Shown: positions 1 to 6,409 of the stretch, piece by piece
Layout of the letters: each line of letters begins with the position of its first letter
Numbering within the stretch: position 1 is the stretch's first letter
Source of the DNA: Micrococcales bacterium UBA7472
GTDB lineage: Bacteria; Actinomycetota; Actinomycetes; Actinomycetales; Microbacteriaceae
DNA: 7,287 bases
Direction: 5' to 3'
Assembly (NCBI GenBank): GCA_002478545.1
Contig: DLOY01000085.1
Location: forward strand, 1-7,287
Notes under the pieces: model-generated
The model's input: only the letters and a program-made list of their open reading frames with translations
What the model was told of the DNA's origin: nothing
Database searches by the model: none
Program-made: the position numbers and the translations under genes

Positions 1-126
1 GGCTACGCGGTAGTGACAGACGAAAAAGGCAAAGTTTTGACCAAGGCAAAGTCTGGTCAAGCAATTGTGATCCGCACCCAAACTCAAGAAATTCAATCAA
101 CCGTGGACCAGGTTAAGGAACTGTGA
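1..126 (+). CDS. xseA: Exodeoxyribonuclease VII large subunit, C-terminal end (partial)
   Basis: Only the last 41 codons and the TGA stop are present; the gene begins upstream of the window. Exonuclease VII degrades single-stranded DNA in both directions to acid-soluble oligonucleotides; XseA carries the catalytic activity and binds several copies of XseB. The visible tail begins GYAVVTDEKGKVL and continues with SGQAIVIRT, which resembles the family's C-terminal beta-rich end (a GYA-type strand, then a glycine turn and an alternating hydrophobic strand). The identification rests mainly on the xseB gene directly behind it: the stop codon shares a base with the xseB ATG, so the two are translationally coupled. 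Too little is present to judge catalytic residues. Confidence 0.85.
   Translation, partial: GYAVVTDEKGKVLTKAKSGQAIVIRTQTQEIQSTVDQVKEL
115..119 (+). promoter_or_regulatory. Ribosome binding site of xseB
   Basis: AAGGA lies inside the last codons of xseA. It is 6 nt before the ATG at 126 but only 3 nt before the GTG at 123, so it favours the ATG as the start. Confidence 0.6.
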
Positions 127-329
127 TGTCAAAGGAAATAAAGGATCTTAGCTACGAAGAGGCTCGTGACGAGCTTCAAAAGGTAGTTGCCGAGCTAGAG
201 CAGCAGAACGTTAGCCTGGAAGCGTCAATGGCACTTTGGGAGCGCGGCGAAGCGCTCGCCAAGCACTGCGAGGGCTTTTTGGCTGGGGCGCGCAAGAAGC
301 TTGAAGCTGCGCAGAAGGACCAGCAGTAG
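126..329 (+). CDS. xseB: Exodeoxyribonuclease VII small subunit
   Basis: A 67-residue protein, the normal length for XseB, which forms helical hairpins that bind the XseA catalytic subunit in the cytoplasm. Family signatures are visible: LSYEEARDELQKVVAELE near residues 8-25, then SLEASMALWERGEAL and a C-terminal helix rich in Lys and Glu. I chose ATG 126 over GTG 123 because the AAGGA site is better spaced from it; the GTG would add one residue and give a 4-bp overlap with xseA instead of one base. Its TAG stop shares its final G with the GTG start of the next gene, so the cluster is tightly coupled. Nothing is unusual in the protein. Confidence 0.93.
   Translation: MSKEIKDLSYEEARDELQKVVAELEQQNVSLEASMALWERGEALAKHCEGFLAGARKKLEAAQKDQQ
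315..319 (+). promoter_or_regulatory. Ribosome binding site of the DUF4245 gene
   Basis: AAGGA lies within the last codons of xseB, 9 nt before the GTG at 329. It supports that GTG as the start. Confidence 0.5.
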
Positions 330-883
330 TGAGCGACAGCGCAGCACAGCACAGAGCCAAACAAACTGTTCGAAACCTGATCTATTCGCTCCTTGTGACG
401 GTTGGGCTTGTAGTTCTGATCGTGCTTGGAGTTCCCAGGGATGACTCCAACCGTATCGCAGAGGTTGATTACAACCAGATAGCGCAGCAGGCCAGCGAAT
501 CACTTGGTCTAAATGCAATTGCTCCTGAGATACCTGAAGACTGGTGGTCAAATGCTGCCCGCCTGGAAAACGAGCTTGATGTTGACTCTTGGTATGTCGG
601 TTTTGTGACCGAGGACAACCAGTTCATCGGCATGTCTCAGGCATTTGAATCAAACCCCTCTTGGCTTGCACTGACCTTGCAAGGCAATTGGCAAGACGGG
701 ACCAAAGTAATCGATGGCAAAACCTGGGAAATCTGGCCTACGTTGAACCCGCAATCGCCGCGCGGCACCAAGCATTACGCCATGGTTCACAAGTTCGAAA
801 CATCGGCGGTTGTAATCTATGGAACAGCGGAGCCAGAGCAGTTTGAAGTCCTAGCCAAGGCAATCACCGCCGAACTCGATTAG
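329..883 (+). CDS. DUF4245 family membrane-anchored protein
   Basis: A 184-residue protein of unknown function resembling DUF4245, a family found in Actinobacteria, often near xseAB, glpX and fum. A short basic N-terminus (RAKQTVRN) precedes one hydrophobic segment at about residues 16-35, with no lipobox cysteine, so it is probably anchored with the rest outside the membrane. The extracytoplasmic part contains a DWW...ARLE stretch near residues 71-80, an SWYVGFVT strand, and a W-rich GKTWEIW followed by a Tyr-containing strand, which fit the family's two-fold beta-rich architecture. The GTG start overlaps the xseB stop by one base. No catalytic residues can be proposed. The position implies co-transcription with exonuclease VII and fumarase, but no functional link is known. 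Confidence 0.8.
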   Translation: MSDSAAQHRAKQTVRNLIYSLLVTVGLVVLIVLGVPRDDSNRIAEVDYNQIAQQASESLGLNAIAPEIPEDWWSNAARLENELDVDSWYVGFVTEDNQFIGMSQAFESNPSWLALTLQGNWQDGTKVIDGKTWEIWPTLNPQSPRGTKHYAMVHKFETSAVVIYGTAEPEQFEVLAKAITAELD

Positions 884-886
884 GAG
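882..886 (+). promoter_or_regulatory. Ribosome binding site of the carbonic anhydrase gene
   Basis: AGGAG overlaps the TAG stop of the DUF4245 gene and is 4 nt before the ATG at 891, so termination and re-initiation are physically adjacent. Confidence 0.6.
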
Positions 887-890
887 CGCA

Positions 891-1508
891 ATGCCCAGAC
901 CGCAAACTGCCCGGGAAGCTTGGCAGGTCTTGGAGTCGGGAAACGCCAACTTTGTCGCCGGCACGCCGGCCCACCCGAGGCAAGATGCAGATGTCAGGCT
1001 TGCCATCGCGAACCGTCAAAAGCCATTCGCAGCGCTATTCGGGTGCTCTGACTCTCGCCTGGCTGCCGAGATGATCTTCGATGTTGGACTCGGCGATTTG
1101 TTCGTGGTCAGAAATGCCGGACAGGTAATCGCAGAAACAATTTTGGGTTCATTGGAATTCGCGGTTGAGGTTCTAAAGGTCCCGCTGATTCTGGTGCTGG
1201 CACATGATGAGTGTGGAGCGATTCGATCAACCATGAACGCCGCCAACGGCACTTTGAGTGTTGAGGGAGAGTTCATTCACAACCTAGTCGACCGAATCAT
1301 GCCCACGGTGCAGAGGTCGTTGGAAGCTGGGGAGACCAGCATTGACGAAATAACGGACCGCCACGTTCGAGACACCATTGCCGAGCTCCTCGAGCGATCA
1401 AAAGTCATTTCAGATGCCGTAAAAGATGGCAAACTTGCAGTGGTCGGAGCCAACTACAAGCTTGAGCTCGGTGAGGTTCACGCAATCCTCACCCACGGTC
1501 AGATTTAG
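891..1508 (+). CDS. Beta-class carbonic anhydrase
   Basis: A 205-residue cytoplasmic zinc enzyme interconverting CO2 and bicarbonate. The beta-class zinc site is complete: Cys52 in GCSDSR, with the Asp54/Arg56 dyad, and His105 and Cys108 in HDECGA. Other family marks are the DLFVVRNAG stretch (residues 69-77), GSLEFAVEVL after it, and a C-terminal VVGANYKLELGEV strand. Length is typical of bacterial beta enzymes. An AGGAG site supports ATG 891, only 7 nt after the previous stop, and fumC follows 22 nt later, so it sits inside the xseA-fumC transcript. Bicarbonate feeds carboxylases that supply oxaloacetate, so pairing with the TCA-cycle fumarase is metabolically sensible, but that link is inference. 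In mycobacteria, as I recall, this position is held by glpX. Confidence 0.95.
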   Translation: MPRPQTAREAWQVLESGNANFVAGTPAHPRQDADVRLAIANRQKPFAALFGCSDSRLAAEMIFDVGLGDLFVVRNAGQVIAETILGSLEFAVEVLKVPLILVLAHDECGAIRSTMNAANGTLSVEGEFIHNLVDRIMPTVQRSLEAGETSIDEITDRHVRDTIAELLERSKVISDAVKDGKLAVVGANYKLELGEVHAILTHGQI

Positions 1509-1520
1509 CACTAGATAAGC

Positions 1521-1525
1521 AGGAG
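1521..1525 (+). promoter_or_regulatory. Ribosome binding site of fumC
   Basis: A strong AGGAG, 5 nt before the ATG at 1531, in the 22-nt gap after the carbonic anhydrase gene. It fixes the fumC start. Confidence 0.75.
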
Positions 1526-1530
1526 ACACA

Positions 1531-2919
1531 ATGGAGTATCGCATCGAGCACGACACCATGGGTGAGGTTCGAGTCCCTATCAATGCGCTCTACCGAGCCC
1601 AAACTCAGCGCGCAGTTGAGAACTTTCCGATCAGTGGATCTGGCCTAGAGCGCGAGCACATTATTGCCTTAGCTCGAATCAAGAAGGCCGCCGCAATGAC
1701 CAACGCGAAGCTTGGCATCTTGGCTCAGGAGATTGCCGACTCCATCGTTGCAAGTGCCGATGAGGTTATTGCTGGTCAACACCACGAACACTTCCCGGTA
1801 GACGTCTTCCAGACTGGTTCTGGAACCAGCTCGAACATGAACATGAACGAGGTGCTGGCAACCCTTGCCACCGCAAAGCTTGGCAAGGACGTGCACCCAA
1901 ACGACCACGTAAACGCCTCTCAGTCTTCGAACGACGTTTTCCCGACCTCGGTTCACGTAGCGGTTACCAATGCCTTGGTGAATGATCTACTACCCGCGCT
2001 TGACTACCTAGCCAAGGACCTTGAAGAGAAGGCCAGCGCCTGGAAGGACTATGTAAAGCCAGGTCGCACCCACCTGATGGACGCAACTCCGGTGACCTTT
2101 GGACAAGAATTCGCGGGCTATGCCGCTCAGATTCGCTATGGCATCGAACGAGTTAACGCCTGCTTGGGACGAGTTGCCGAGGTGCCACAGGGTGGAACTG
2201 CAACAGGAACGGGCATCAATACCCCCAAGGGATTCCCGCAGGAGGTCATCAGCCTGCTCGCCAAGGAGACTGGCCTCCCAATCACTGAAGCCCGTGATCA
2301 CTTTGAAGCTCAGGGTGCTCGCGATGCCCTAGTTGAAGCCTCTGGCGCTCTAAAGGTAATCGCAGTTAGCCTCACCAAGATCAACAATGACCTGCGCTGG
2401 ATGGGTTCAGGCCCGAACACAGGCCTAGCTGAGCTGAACATCCCAGACCTTCAGCCAGGGTCCTCGATCATGCCTGGAAAGGTTAACCCGGTAATTCCTG
2501 AGGCAGTTCTGATGGTCTGCGCTCGTGTTATCGGCAACGATGCGACAGTAACCTGGGCGGGGGCCTCTGGAAACTTTGAACTAAACGTGGCCATTCCAGT
2601 TATGGGTAACGCCCTTCTGGAATCAATCCGCCTGCTTGCCAATTCGATGCGCGTCCTCGCTGATAAGACTGTCAAGGGTCTAGAGGTCAACGTTGATCGC
2701 GCCAAGGCACTTGCTGAGTCAAGTCCTTCGATCGTGACCCCACTAAACAAATACATCGGGTATGAAAATGCCGCCAAGATTGCCAAGCACTCGGTGCAAA
2801 AGGGAATCACCGTCCGCGAGGCGACCATTGAACTTGGCTATGTGGATGGCGAAAAGTTGACCATGGAGCAGCTGGACAAGGCGCTCGATGTCTACCCAAT
2901 GACTCGCCCTCCTCAGTAA
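1531..2919 (+). CDS. fumC: Class II fumarate hydratase
   Basis: A 462-residue fumarase catalysing reversible hydration of fumarate to L-malate in the TCA cycle; class II enzymes are iron-independent homotetramers. Conserved regions of the aspartase/fumarase superfamily are present in order: the substrate-binding [12 protein letters not shown] at residues 96-107, THLMDATP with His181 (equivalent to the catalytic His188 of E. coli FumC), and the signature loop [10 protein letters not shown] at 310-319 carrying the catalytic serine. Full length matches the family. TGTGINTP and the overall match favour fumarase over aspartase (AspA), the nearest alternative. It is the last gene of the + strand operon. 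Its TAA stop lies inside the end of the convergent prepilin peptidase gene, a 7-bp overlap with no convincing terminator between them. Confidence 0.97.
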   Translation: MEYRIEHDTMGEVRVPINALYRAQTQRAVENFPISGSGLEREHIIALARIKKAAAMTNAKLGILAQEIADSIVASADEVIAGQHHEHFPVDVFQTGSGTSSNMNMNEVLATLATAKLGKDVHPNDHVNASQSSNDVFPTSVHVAVTNALVNDLLPALDYLAKDLEEKASAWKDYVKPGRTHLMDATPVTFGQEFAGYAAQIRYGIERVNACLGRVAEVPQGGTATGTGINTPKGFPQEVISLLAKETGLPITEARDHFEAQGARDALVEASGALKVIAVSLTKINNDLRWMGSGPNTGLAELNIPDLQPGSSIMPGKVNPVIPEAVLMVCARVIGNDATVTWAGASGNFELNVAIPVMGNALLESIRLLANSMRVLADKTVKGLEVNVDRAKALAESSPSIVTPLNKYIGYENAAKIAKHSVQKGITVREATIELGYVDGEKLTMEQLDKALDVYPMTRPPQ

Positions 2920-3392
2920 ACCCTGGAGAAAAGTCCGATAACGGTAGCCAAAAAGAAGCTGGCTATTAAAAATGGGCCGAAGGCAATGCTGTCCCTAACA
3001 CTTGATTTTCCGAGCAGCAGTTTGCCAAAGCCCGCGAGCGCCGCTGTCAGGACCGAGGTTAGGTTGCTGATCAGCACCAGCCAGGGTGAGAGGTAACCAA
3101 GGAGCAAATTTAGCGAAACCAGCAGCTTTACATCCCCCATCCCAAAACCCCCTCCAAGCACTAGTAGCAACCCCGATCCGGCGGTAACTAAAGCGGCCAG
3201 CCAGGCGACACTGAGTCGCTGCCAGTCCAAGGAGATGATGGCTGCGATGAAGACCGCTGGAGTTGAAAGTAGAAATAGCCTCAGCGTGTAGTGGTTGGGG
3301 AGTCGATGTTCAGCGAAATCAATACTGGATAGCTTGAATGCGACCAGCGCTAAGTACCCGATTGGCACCAGTAGCGGAACAAACTCAATCAC
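2913..3392 (-). CDS. A24-family prepilin peptidase, short form
   Basis: A 159-residue hydrophobic protein with about five or six membrane segments. It has both aspartates of the A24 aspartic peptidases: Asp25 ([12 protein letters not shown]) and Asp87 in GFGMGDVKL, followed by the IAFGPFL motif at about 136-142. These enzymes cleave the leader of type IV or Flp/Tad prepilins at the cytoplasmic membrane face. It lacks the N-terminal cysteine-containing methylation domain of full-size PilD, as is common for actinobacterial and Tad-type enzymes. No pilin or Tad gene lies in the window, so its substrates must be elsewhere. An in-frame TAG at 3404-3402 limits the start to GTG 3392 or later. A GAGG sits only 2 nt before the GTG, too close for an SD, whereas TAGTTT lies 6 nt upstream, suggesting a leaderless transcript. 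The gene is 49 nt behind phoH and could also be read through. Confidence 0.88.
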   Translation of the reverse strand: MIEFVPLLVPIGYLALVAFKLSSIDFAEHRLPNHYTLRLFLLSTPAVFIAAIISLDWQRLSVAWLAALVTAGSGLLLVLGGGFGMGDVKLLVSLNLLLGYLSPWLVLISNLTSVLTAALAGFGKLLLGKSSVRDSIAFGPFLIASFFLATVIGLFSRVY

Positions 3393-3398
3393 GACCTC

Positions 3399-3404
3399 AA
3401 ACTA
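3399..3404 (-). promoter_or_regulatory. Candidate -10 box for a leaderless prepilin peptidase transcript
   Basis: On the minus strand TAGTTT fits TANNNT and is followed by exactly 6 nt and then the GTG at 3392, so transcription would begin at the start codon. No clear -35 box is visible, as is common in actinobacterial promoters. Confidence 0.45.
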
Positions 3405-3441
3405 GGCGTAATCGTGCAATAGAGCCTTGAGTTATCCCCAG

Positions 3442-4788
3442 CTAGTAGTCCAACAGATCAGTAACCAGGGCAGCGATTTCACTTCGCTCACTCCTGGTTA
3501 GAGTGATGTGGCTGAATAGCGATTGGCCCTTCAGGGTCTCTACAACCGAGGCAATTCCATCGTGTCTTCCCACCCTTAGGTTGTCGCGCTGAGCCACGTC
3601 GTGGGTTAGGACCACCCTGGACTTTTGACCAATTCGAGACAGCATGGTTAGGAGCACATTGCGCTCTAGCGACTGCGCCTCATCGACAATCACGAATGTG
3701 TCGTGTAAGGAGCGACCGCGAATGTGAGTCAGCGGCAAAACCTCGAGAATTCCTCTCGCGAGGACCTCATCGATAACTTCTTTAGAAACCAATGCCCCTA
3801 GGGTGTCAAATACAGCTTGCGCCCAAGGGTTCATCTTCTCGGCTTCGGTTCCAGGGAGGTAGCCCAGCTCCTGACCACCGACCGCGTAAAGCGGGCGGAA
3901 AACCATGATCTTCTTGTGCTGGCGACGCTCCAGCACGGCCTCCAAGGCGGCACACAGAGCCAAAGCGCTCTTACCGGTACCCGCTCTACCACCCAGCGAG
4001 ACAATTCCAATCTCTGGATCCAGTAGCGCATCGATGGCTAGGCGCTGCTCGGCGGATCGGCCATGGACACCAAATACTTCGCGGTCACCGCGAACCAGGC
4101 GAACCGTGCGATTTTCCGTGACTCTACCCAGGGCACTACCACGCTCAGAGGAGATGACTAGTCCGGTGTTGACTGGCAGAGTCTTGGCCTGGGGATGAGA
4201 TATTTCTTCCTGGTCGTAGAGGTTTGCCATCTCATCACCAGAGAGCGCCAGCTCAGAAATTCCATTCCACTCATCAGTGGCCAGTTCGTGGAGATACTCC
4301 TCGGCCCGCATGCCGATCGAGGCTGCCTTTACGCGCATGGGAAGGTCTTTGGAAACCACCGTGACGTCAAAGCCTTCGGCTTTGAGATTGGCCGCCACAG
4401 CCAAGATTCGAGAGTCATTGTCTCCGAGCTGAAACCCGGAGGGCAGAATGCTTTGGTCGATGTGATTCAATTCCACCCGTAAGGTGCCGCCATCTCCCAC
4501 CTCAACGGGGAAGTCCAAGCGCTCGTGCTTCTGTCTGAGGTCGTCCAGGAATCGAAGAGCCTTGCGAGCAAAATACCCGATCTCAGGGTCGTTTCGCTTT
4601 TTCTCGAGCTCGTTGATTACCACGATGGGAAGTACAACCTCATGTTCTGCGAACCTGAAAAGGGCACGGGGGTCTGACAGAAGCACCGAGGTGTCCAAAA
4701 CAAAGGTTCGAATGGAAGTTTTGGCTCGCGTCACCGCCTCAGAGGAAGAGTCTTGCTTAGTCTTTCTTGAGTTAGCGGTAGCGGCCAC
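3442..4788 (-). CDS. phoH2: PIN domain-PhoH ATPase fusion (PhoH2-type RNase/RNA helicase)
   Basis: A 448-residue cytoplasmic protein with two parts. Residues about 27-160 form a PIN RNase domain with acidic residues Asp32 (VLDTSVLL), Glu60 (VINELEKK), Asp123/Asp125 ([11 protein letters not shown]) and Asp148 (VSKDLPMR). Residues about 230-448 form the PhoH P-loop ATPase, with Walker A GRAGTGKS at 267-274 and Walker B VIVDEAQS around Asp369-Glu370, then [13 protein letters not shown]. Mycobacterial PhoH2 of the same architecture unwinds and cleaves RNA, so RNA processing or decay is the likely role; despite the name, a phosphate-starvation role is not established. The GTG start is supported by an excellent AAAGGAG 5 nt upstream. 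It lies 93 nt downstream of the uppS-family gene on the same strand. All key acidic and ATPase residues are present. The symbol follows the mycobacterial homologue. Confidence 0.95.
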   Translation of the reverse strand: MAATANSRKTKQDSSSEAVTRAKTSIRTFVLDTSVLLSDPRALFRFAEHEVVLPIVVINELEKKRNDPEIGYFARKALRFLDDLRQKHERLDFPVEVGDGGTLRVELNHIDQSILPSGFQLGDNDSRILAVAANLKAEGFDVTVVSKDLPMRVKAASIGMRAEEYLHELATDEWNGISELALSGDEMANLYDQEEISHPQAKTLPVNTGLVISSERGSALGRVTENRTVRLVRGDREVFGVHGRSAEQRLAIDALLDPEIGIVSLGGRAGTGKSALALCAALEAVLERRQHKKIMVFRPLYAVGGQELGYLPGTEAEKMNPWAQAVFDTLGALVSKEVIDEVLARGILEVLPLTHIRGRSLHDTFVIVDEAQSLERNVLLTMLSRIGQKSRVVLTHDVAQRDNLRVGRHDGIASVVETLKGQSLFSHITLTRSERSEIAALVTDLLDY

Positions 4789-4793
4789 CGGTT

Positions 4794-4800
4794 CTCCTTT
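4794..4800 (-). promoter_or_regulatory. Ribosome binding site of phoH2
   Basis: On the minus strand AAAGGAG stands 5 nt before the GTG at 4788. This is the strongest SD on the minus strand of the window and fixes a non-ATG start. Confidence 0.8.
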
Positions 4801-4818
4801 GCCTGGGAACTTAGCCAG

Positions 4819-4824
4819 AATCTA
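4819..4824 (-). promoter_or_regulatory. Possible -10 box of phoH2
   Basis: TAGATT on the minus strand would start a transcript near 4812, with a leader of about 24 nt holding the SD. It is the only TANNNT I noticed in the 93-nt gap. Such a hexamer is common by chance and no -35 is visible, so this is weak; transcription from uppS is an alternative. Confidence 0.28.
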
Positions 4825-4847
4825 CGCCTGAGAATTACCGTTTTTCT

Positions 4848-4858
4848 CGTGTGACACG
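4848..4858. repeat. 11-bp palindrome upstream of phoH2
   Basis: CGTGT-G-ACACG is a perfect 5-bp inverted repeat around one base, in the gap between the uppS-family gene and phoH2, about 60 bp upstream of the phoH2 start and 24 bp from the candidate -10. It could be an operator, but short palindromes arise by chance and no second copy is seen in this gap. Confidence 0.3.
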
Positions 4859-4881
4859 CCGCGATACCAATCGTTAATAAT

Positions 4882-5643
4882 TCAGCTGCCAAAGCGACGA
4901 TGGCGACGCTGGAAATCGCGCATGGCTCTTAGGAAATCAACCCGTCTGAAGTCTGGCCAGAGCGCTTCAGCAAAGTAGAACTCACTGTTTGCGCTTTGCC
5001 AAAGCAGGAACCCACTAAGCCGTTGCTCCCCCGAGGTTCTGATTAGAAGATCGGGGTCAGGTTGACCGGTTGTGTATAGGTGCTCGGTGATTAGCTCAGG
5101 AGTCAAGTGCTCTGCGAGCTCATCGATTGATAGACCCTTGGCGGCATGAGATTTCAAGATAGACCGCATTGCATCTGAGATCTCCTTGCGACCTCCGTAT
5201 GCGATAGCGAGGTTGACATGAGGCATCGGATTGTTCTTGGTCTTCTCCTCGACAACGGAAAGTCTCTGAGCGGCTTCGTATGGAAGCTGGGCAGTATCGC
5301 CCACGACCTTGAGTTTCCAGCGTCCAAGCTCGACAAGCTCCTCCGCCAGGTTGACGATGATCTCGATCAGGTCCTTGAGCTCGTCGCTGGATCGCCCTAC
5401 CAAATTGTCTGTTGATAAAAGGTAAATGGTGGTGTGCTCAATGCCCAGTTCCGAGCACCAGGTTAGGAAGTCAACAATCTTTTTGGCACCGGCGGCATGG
5501 CCGTGGCCAACCTTGTCAAAACCCTGAAGTTGCGCCCATCGGCGATTGCCATCAACCATGACACCGATATGTCTGGGTAGGTTGCTTGGCTCTAGGTCAC
5601 GCTCCAGCATCGATTCGTAGATTCGATAGACAAGATTGCGCAC
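4882..5643 (-). CDS. uppS: Rv1086-type cis-prenyltransferase (short-chain Z-isoprenyl diphosphate synthase)
   Basis: A 253-residue cis-prenyltransferase that condenses isopentenyl diphosphate with an allylic diphosphate. The catalytic region HIGVMVDGNRRWA has Asp31, and the C-terminal RTSGEQRLSGFLLWQ stretch provides Arg202, Arg208 and Ser210, with Glu221 in SEFYF, matching E. coli UppS Arg194, Arg200, Ser202 and Glu213. The YLLSTDN segment (residues 74-80) has Leu where E. coli UppS has Ala69 (YAFSSEN). The N-terminal LVYRIYE stretch and this segment resemble M. tuberculosis Rv1086, which makes Z,E-farnesyl diphosphate for polyprenyl carrier synthesis. A short-chain product is thus likelier than undecaprenyl diphosphate, though annotation pipelines will probably say uppS. 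The GTG start has no SD but has TAAATT 6 nt upstream. It is divergent from the PAQR gene, with 46 bp between them. Confidence 0.92.
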   Translation of the reverse strand: MRNLVYRIYESMLERDLEPSNLPRHIGVMVDGNRRWAQLQGFDKVGHGHAAGAKKIVDFLTWCSELGIEHTTIYLLSTDNLVGRSSDELKDLIEIIVNLAEELVELGRWKLKVVGDTAQLPYEAAQRLSVVEEKTKNNPMPHVNLAIAYGGRKEISDAMRSILKSHAAKGLSIDELAEHLTPELITEHLYTTGQPDPDLLIRTSGEQRLSGFLLWQSANSEFYFAEALWPDFRRVDFLRAMRDFQRRHRRFGS

Positions 5644-5649
5644 CCCATA

Positions 5650-5655
5650 AATTTA
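5650..5655 (-). promoter_or_regulatory. Candidate -10 box for a leaderless uppS-family transcript
   Basis: TAAATT on the minus strand is followed by 6 nt and then GTG 5643. No SD is properly spaced; the GGGG run abuts the start codon. A transcription start at the GTG itself is predicted. Confidence 0.5.
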
Positions 5656-5662
5656 GTCGCTA

Positions 5663-5687
5663 TTCAACCTTGTGGTTTAGGGTTGAA
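5663..5687. repeat. 7-bp inverted repeat covering the PAQR gene promoter
   Basis: TTCAACC (5663-5669) and GGTTGAA (5681-5687) form a perfect inverted repeat with an 11-bp spacer. The right arm overlaps the candidate -10 of the PAQR gene and ends just before its ATG; the left arm lies upstream of the divergent uppS -10. An extra GGTT at 5674-5677 can also pair with the left arm. It could be an operator acting on both promoters. No regulator is encoded nearby, so this is unproven. Confidence 0.35.
5678..5683 (+). promoter_or_regulatory. Candidate -10 box for a leaderless PAQR gene transcript
   Basis: TAGGGT fits TANNNT and lies 6 nt before the ATG at 5690. There is no SD between them, so transcription probably starts at the ATG. 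Confidence 0.45.
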
Positions 5688-5689
5688 AA

Positions 5690-6409
5690 ATGAGCCTCGA
5701 ATCCCCCGATCCGCTGCACGTCCCGCTCTCTGAGCTCAAAGGCCAGCCTCAAGAAGACGAGCGGCCAACCTGGCGGGGATGGATCCACACTGGCGTGCTG
5801 CCATTTGTGATTGCAGCGGGCGTATTGCTCATCATCTTCTCTGAGGGCTGGGTGGCCAAGACTGCGGCTGCTGTGTACTTTGTGAGCTCCCTGTTGCTGT
5901 TTGGCAATTCTGCGCTTTATCACCGATTCCGCTGGAAGCCGTTTACAAAGAAACTGCTCAAGCGCATCGATCACGCCAACATCTTCTTGCTTATTGCTGG
6001 CACTTATACCCCGATCAGCACCTCTGCCCTCTCCGCCGATAAGGGCTCGATGTTGCTGGTGCTGGTTTGGTCAATCGCTCTACTTGGAATCTTCTTTAGG
6101 GTGTTTTGGATCAACGCCCCGCGCTGGCTCTACGTGCCGATCTATCTGGCGTTGGGTTGGATTGCGATGTTGTTCATAGTCGATTTCTTCAACGTGAACT
6201 GGGTGATGATGACTCTGGTCATGGTCGGAGGCTTGTTCTACTCCATCGGAGCGGTCATCTACGGCCTAAAGCGGCCGAATCCATCACCCAAGCACTTCGG
6301 ATTCCACGAGATCTTTCACGCGCTAACCGTGGCAGCATTCTTCTGCCACTGGGTCGCAGCCCTGATTATCGGGCTTGATCCGGCTCCTGGTTCGCTCGGT
6401 TCGGCTTAG
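5690..6409 (+). CDS. trhA: Hemolysin III / PAQR-family membrane protein (TrhA-like)
   Basis: A 239-residue integral membrane protein with a soluble N-terminus of about 30 residues and about seven membrane segments. PAQR (adiponectin-receptor-like) hallmarks are present: Ser74 and His78 in SALYH, Asp94 in RIDHANIFLLIAGTYTP, and the C-terminal HEIFH pair His206/His210 with His220 in CHW. In this superfamily three His residues bind zinc and form a hydrolase-like site. Bacterial members are named hemolysin III, but haemolysis is not their demonstrated role here; membrane lipid or fluidity homeostasis is more plausible. The start at ATG 5690 lacks an SD and fits a leaderless transcript. The gene diverges from the uppS-family gene, and its last 44 bp overlap the convergent small membrane protein gene. 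Confidence 0.93.
   Translation: MSLESPDPLHVPLSELKGQPQEDERPTWRGWIHTGVLPFVIAAGVLLIIFSEGWVAKTAAAVYFVSSLLLFGNSALYHRFRWKPFTKKLLKRIDHANIFLLIAGTYTPISTSALSADKGSMLLVLVWSIALLGIFFRVFWINAPRWLYVPIYLALGWIAMLFIVDFFNVNWVMMTLVMVGGLFYSIGAVIYGLKRPNPSPKHFGFHEIFHALTVAAFFCHWVAALIIGLDPAPGSLGSA

Noticed and set aside
2451..2828. 125-codon antisense ORF within fumC, and similar long shadow ORFs in phoH2 and xseB/DUF4245
   Set aside because: They lie opposite or out of frame with clearly conserved genes, have low-complexity or arginine/serine-rich translations, and show no family motif or SD.
2945..2965. TAGCCA/TGGCTA stem just past the fumC stop, as a fumC terminator
   Set aside because: The stem is only 6 bp with a 9-nt loop and is followed by TTAAAAAT, not a T-run. 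It lies inside the prepilin peptidase coding sequence, so it is not supported as a terminator.
3396..3431. CTCAA (3396-3400) and TTGAG (3427-3431) as a hairpin between phoH2 and the prepilin peptidase gene
   Set aside because: The arms are only 5 bp with a 26-nt loop and no T-run, so it is probably chance.
4830..4848. GAGAA/TTCTC inverted repeat downstream of the uppS-family gene
   Set aside because: The arms are 5 bp with a 9-nt loop and no T-run on either side, so it is too weak to call a terminator or operator.
4819..4852. Eleven-codon GTG ORF (- strand) between the uppS-family gene and phoH2
   Set aside because: It has no SD, no well-spaced -10 and no recognisable sequence. An ORF this short is expected by chance.
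5690..6409. A true haemolysin or virulence factor
   Set aside because: The name hemolysin III is historical. The sequence shows PAQR zinc-site residues and a membrane core, and nothing indicates host-cell lysis.
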